Source of the DNA: JASMTM01 sp964441735
Lineage (GTDB): Bacteria; Thermotogota; Thermotogae; Petrotogales; Kosmotogaceae
Direction of reading: 5' to 3'
Assembly (NCBI GenBank): GCA_964441735.1
Contig: CAYTVB010000002.1
Coordinates: 1 to 64,000 of the forward strand
Length of the DNA: 64,000 nucleotides
Shown here: positions 61,671 through 64,000 of the stretch, one piece after another
How the letters are laid out: every line of letters starts with the position of its first letter
Position numbering within the stretch: position 1 is the stretch's first letter
Position numbers and translations under genes: made by a program
The notes under the pieces: generated by a model
The model's database searches: none
Told to the model about the DNA's origin: nothing
Seen by the model: the letters and a program-made list of their open reading frames with translations, nothing else

Positions 61671-62619
61671 GATTACTATCCTCCAAACATTCTACAATCT
61701 GAAATGTGTGCAATTTATTATTTTTAGATTCAATCCATTCAACGCTAATGGGAAAAGCAAACTCAGGTTTCAACCTACCATCTATTACCCATTTCTTAGA
61801 ATGTTTCGTTCTATACAACGCTGGATTTGCAACCACTTTAAGTTTCACAGGTTGCATAATCCATTTTACATCATGAACTCCATCTATACTTAATAATCTT
61901 CCGGTGATACGCTCCCTTATCAATATATCTGGTAGAGGTTTAACATTTACCAGAGCAATATTTTTGGATAAAGGTCCAATTATTTTGACATTGGCAATTT
62001 CTTTCTCCTCATTCAAATGATCAAGCAATACTTCATTGGCAACCGCCACAACATAACCATGAAAGGATGGTTTTGGCATAATTTTTAAAAGATGCTTAAG
62101 CTTGCATCCTTCTCTTATATCTCCTTCGCCAATACGCGGTACTTCAAAATTAAAATAATCAATAGCTTTTTTAATGTCTTTTTTTGTCCACTTTCGGATG
62201 GGAGAATATAGATTATCTTTTATTTTTATACCAGTCTTTCCCCAGCTGTCTGACTGATTTGCACCTGTTGCAATTATTTTATCCTTATAACCTTCAAGAG
62301 CTGCAAACTTTGCATATCTTGTACAACGATTGCAGGAAGGTCCATTCATCCAGACTCTCTCCTGTAATTCTCTTCCACATTTAAATTCTAAATCAATATT
62401 CAATCTTTTGCTTATTTTAAGCACATTTTCAATAGCTTTACTGTATGTGTATGGACCAAAGGTGACATTTAAAAGTTTTACATTGTCCTTTCCAAGCGCT
62501 TCCTTTGCAAGCAATGCAACCAGTGTGCTGTCTTTTCCACCAGAAAATGCAACAAGCAGAACTGTAGAAATACTACTGATTTCCTCTATTGTCTCCCTTA
62601 TGAGTTTTTCTATATCCAA
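61663..62619 (-). CDS. PP-loop ATP pyrophosphatase family protein
   Basis: The protein adenylates or thiolates an unknown substrate. The N-terminal PP-loop is LVAFSGGKDSTLVAL. A CNRC pair and a distant Cys (REGCKLKH) follow, as in tRNA-thiolation enzymes and LarE/ExsB-like sulfur transferases. A further ~130-residue C-terminal domain is present (total 318 residues). Candidate roles are tRNA 2-thiolation or sulfur insertion into a cofactor. I can assign the superfamily but not the substrate. GGAGGTAGAT precedes the ATG at 62619. It begins the operon with the HAD and lnt genes. Confidence 0.8.
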   Translation of the reverse strand: MDIEKLIRETIEEISSISTVLLVAFSGGKDSTLVALLAKEALGKDNVKLLNVTFGPYTYSKAIENVLKISKRLNIDLEFKCGRELQERVWMNGPSCNRCTRYAKFAALEGYKDKIIATGANQSDSWGKTGIKIKDNLYSPIRKWTKKDIKKAIDYFNFEVPRIGEGDIREGCKLKHLLKIMPKPSFHGYVVAVANEVLLDHLNEEKEIANVKIIGPLSKNIALVNVKPLPDILIRERITGRLLSIDGVHDVKWIMQPVKLKVVANPALYRTKHSKKWVIDGRLKPEFAFPISVEWIESKNNKLHTFQIVECLEDSNHD

Positions 62620-62702
62620 GATCTACCTCCAAATGTTACGTCACCATGATCTTTGTTATTAATAATCGTATTACGATATTATATATAAGTATAACGCAAA
62701 AA

Positions 62703-62722
62703 AGGCGGCTTTTAAGCCGCCT
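62703..62722 (-). terminator. Intrinsic terminator of the ornithine aminomutase operon
   Basis: AGGCGGCTT (62703-62711) and AAGCCGCCT (62714-62722) form a near-perfect stem with a 2-base centre. On the minus strand a T-run follows at once. It lies 19 bases after the oraE stop codon. A T-rich stretch on the other side would allow weaker action on the plus strand. Confidence 0.92.
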
Positions 62723-62740
62723 GTTTATTTTTATCCGTTT

Positions 62741-64000
62741 TCATTTTTCCTTCTTTATTTTTTCCTTTTTCTTTTTTACCAGAAATGTGGCAACATGAAA
62801 CCCTTTGGTTCCTCTTCCAAAACCTGCATCCATACCGCAATTCACTGCCAGTTCGTTGTTAATTTGAGTTCCACCCGCAATTATCATTATTTTTTCTCTG
62901 ATTCCCTTTTCTATGGCAAGTTCATGGATTTTTTTCATATTTTCAACATGTACTTCATTATGGGTAATTATTGTAGAAACCAGTATAGCATCTGCTCCAG
63001 TTTCTATGGCAGCATCTATGAACTTTTCAGGGGGTACACTTGTTCCCAAATATGTATATTTTATTCCAAATTTTTCTATACCTGAGTGTTTGATGTCCAG
63101 AATTTCTCTTATACCAACTGAATGTTCATCATTGCCAATAGTTCCAGCTACAACATGCATCGGGTTTTTGGAAACAAATTTTGTTATCTCTTCTTCAGGC
63201 AAAACATCCGGTTTCTGAGGAAGTTCAAGGTCTTTTTTGTTAATTTCAAAGGGAACTCTGGCCTTTAATTCAATATATGTTCCTTCCTTTGGATGCAAAG
63301 AAGTCTTATTTAACACCGTTGGATCTTCAAGACCTAATTTCTTGGCAATGGCTATTGCAGCGGCTTCTGCATGATCCTGATCTTCTGGGATTGTTAAATC
63401 AAGCTGAATTATACTGTCTCCAGCCCATTCTACTTCGGGTTTAATAGTTGCACTCTTTCTAATTTTTTCATTATCCTTTAACCTGAGTTCAACATTATCC
63501 GTTTCATCAAGTTCATCAATATATTGAATCTTATCAGGATTATGCAGTGTACATCCACCAATCAAATCACATGGGTTATCAACATCATCAGGCAAATTGT
63601 TATTTCCAAAATGCTCGCATACTGGTGCCATATAATCTTTATCTCTAGCAACTACACTTCCAGCTCCTATGCCGCCATCTTTTCTTCTTGCAATACCGTC
63701 ACCGTTTCTTTCAGGATAATACCCATTATCTACAAAGAATCCTTCTTCAACAGCTTCAAAATATCCACCAATTTCAAGGATTTCTTCCATCATTAAAATT
63801 GCTCTCATTTTAAGCTCTCTTATTTTTGGTCTCACATAGTCATCATTTACCTTCAAAATATCCTTTATTCCATCCAGAGCAATCAATGTGTGTTTTGCAG
63901 TTTCAACGCCTCTCACCGAATTAACATGCCAGGGGACATTACGCCCTTCATCTGGCGTTATTGTTGACTGCACATCAACCGAAGTCAATCGAGAAATCAG
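62741..64000 (-). CDS. oraE: D-ornithine 4,5-aminomutase, large (beta/E) subunit (partial, 5' end outside window)
   Basis: This adenosylcobalamin- and PLP-dependent enzyme moves the terminal amino group of D-ornithine to carbon 4, a step in ornithine fermentation. The visible 419 residues are the C-terminal part. The B12-binding motif Asp-x-His-x-x-Gly is DEHSVG (63113-63130). The Lys 11 positions after that His (codon 63089-63091) matches the spacing between the cobalamin His and PLP Lys of the clostridial enzyme. The remaining Rossmann domain has VPPEKFIDAA and MIIAGGTQINNELA. The frame is open to the window edge, so the true start is beyond it. Lysine 5,6-aminomutase is the related alternative, but the sequence blocks favour OraE. 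Confidence 0.88.
   Translation of the reverse strand: MISRLTSVDVQSTITPDEGRNVPWHVNSVRGVETAKHTLIALDGIKDILKVNDDYVRPKIRELKMRAILMMEEILEIGGYFEAVEEGFFVDNGYYPERNGDGIARRKDGGIGAGSVVARDKDYMAPVCEHFGNNNLPDDVDNPCDLIGGCTLHNPDKIQYIDELDETDNVELRLKDNEKIRKSATIKPEVEWAGDSIIQLDLTIPEDQDHAEAAAIAIAKKLGLEDPTVLNKTSLHPKEGTYIELKARVPFEINKKDLELPQKPDVLPEEEITKFVSKNPMHVVAGTIGNDEHSVGIREILDIKHSGIEKFGIKYTYLGTSVPPEKFIDAAIETGADAILVSTIITHNEVHVENMKKIHELAIEKGIREKIMIIAGGTQINNELAVNCGMDAGFGRGTKGFHVATFLVKKKKEKIKKEK

Noticed and set aside
62741..64000. Lysine 5,6-aminomutase beta subunit
   Set aside because: The conserved blocks and the long single chain implied by continuation beyond the window fit OraE better; certainty needs the missing part.
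1..64000. CRISPR arrays, insertion sequences, tRNA or rRNA genes
   Set aside because: No regularly spaced repeats, transposase motifs, cloverleaf sequences or rRNA segments were seen on either strand.

Overview
The window is a gene-dense, AT-rich bacterial chromosome segment that most resembles the phylum Thermotogota. The best single clue is a 59-residue ferredoxin (30947-31126) with the layout of the Thermotoga maritima monocluster ferredoxin (Cys10, 13, 16 and 51, plus the extra pair Cys20/Cys43). Supporting clues are the buk-ptb-buk plus 2-oxoacid:ferredoxin oxidoreductase cluster, a TrmB with a C-terminal extension, and an adjacent serA and class V aminotransferase. An ornithine aminomutase and moderate AT-richness suggest a Kosmotoga- or Petrotoga-like member, but this is inference. 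No rRNA, tRNA, IS element or CRISPR array was seen.

Positions 1-27218 hold about 27 kb of genes on the minus strand, mostly with tiny gaps or overlaps. Read in the transcribed direction they are: hpt, a small membrane-anchored protein, recG, rsmD, a Mut7-C protein, a soluble histidine kinase and its single-domain receiver, and ileS. A surface-polysaccharide set follows: a giant SLBB export protein, a PHP-type phosphatase, a Wzc-like tyrosine kinase, a ZIP metal transporter and an O-antigen ligase/polymerase. After a short gap come metG, gyrA, lexA and rpiB (cut by the window edge).

Positions 27219-33230: trmB and gpsA run on the plus strand and converge on dnaA. A minus-strand operon then carries a class V aminotransferase, serA and the ferredoxin, ending in a clear intrinsic terminator. 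A 660-bp AT-rich non-coding gap follows (33231-33891).

Positions 33892-41443 form one plus-strand operon that reads as an energy-conserving amino-acid fermentation pathway. An aminotransferase makes a 2-oxoacid, a four-subunit 2-oxoacid:ferredoxin oxidoreductase makes acyl-CoA, Ptb makes acyl phosphate, and two Buk kinases make ATP. An uncharacterised P-loop protein sits in the middle. The partial D-ornithine 4,5-aminomutase at the right edge fits the same amino-acid-fermenting lifestyle.

Positions 41529-51367: mfd, mnmE and a membrane protein lie on the minus strand. A TPP riboswitch with its own terminator controls thiB-thiP on the plus strand, and thiB appears to start at a non-AUG codon. 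An M18 aminopeptidase and nth follow on the minus strand.

Positions 51500-58172 (plus strand) carry an ECF sigma factor, a membrane-anchored probable anti-sigma factor and an RseB/MucB-like protein, then perR, pheS, pheT and an inositol-monophosphatase family enzyme.

Positions 58159-59184 hold the decayed remains of two polysaccharide genes, a UDP-galactopyranose mutase and a GT4 glycosyltransferase, joined at a deletion. The rest, on the minus strand, is lnt, a HAD phosphatase, a PP-loop ATPase and the ornithine aminomutase. No wholly new system is evident. The most unusual items are the repeat architecture of the SLBB protein, the ACG start behind the TPP riboswitch, the pseudogene junction, and the soluble kinase/receiver pair with no output domain.
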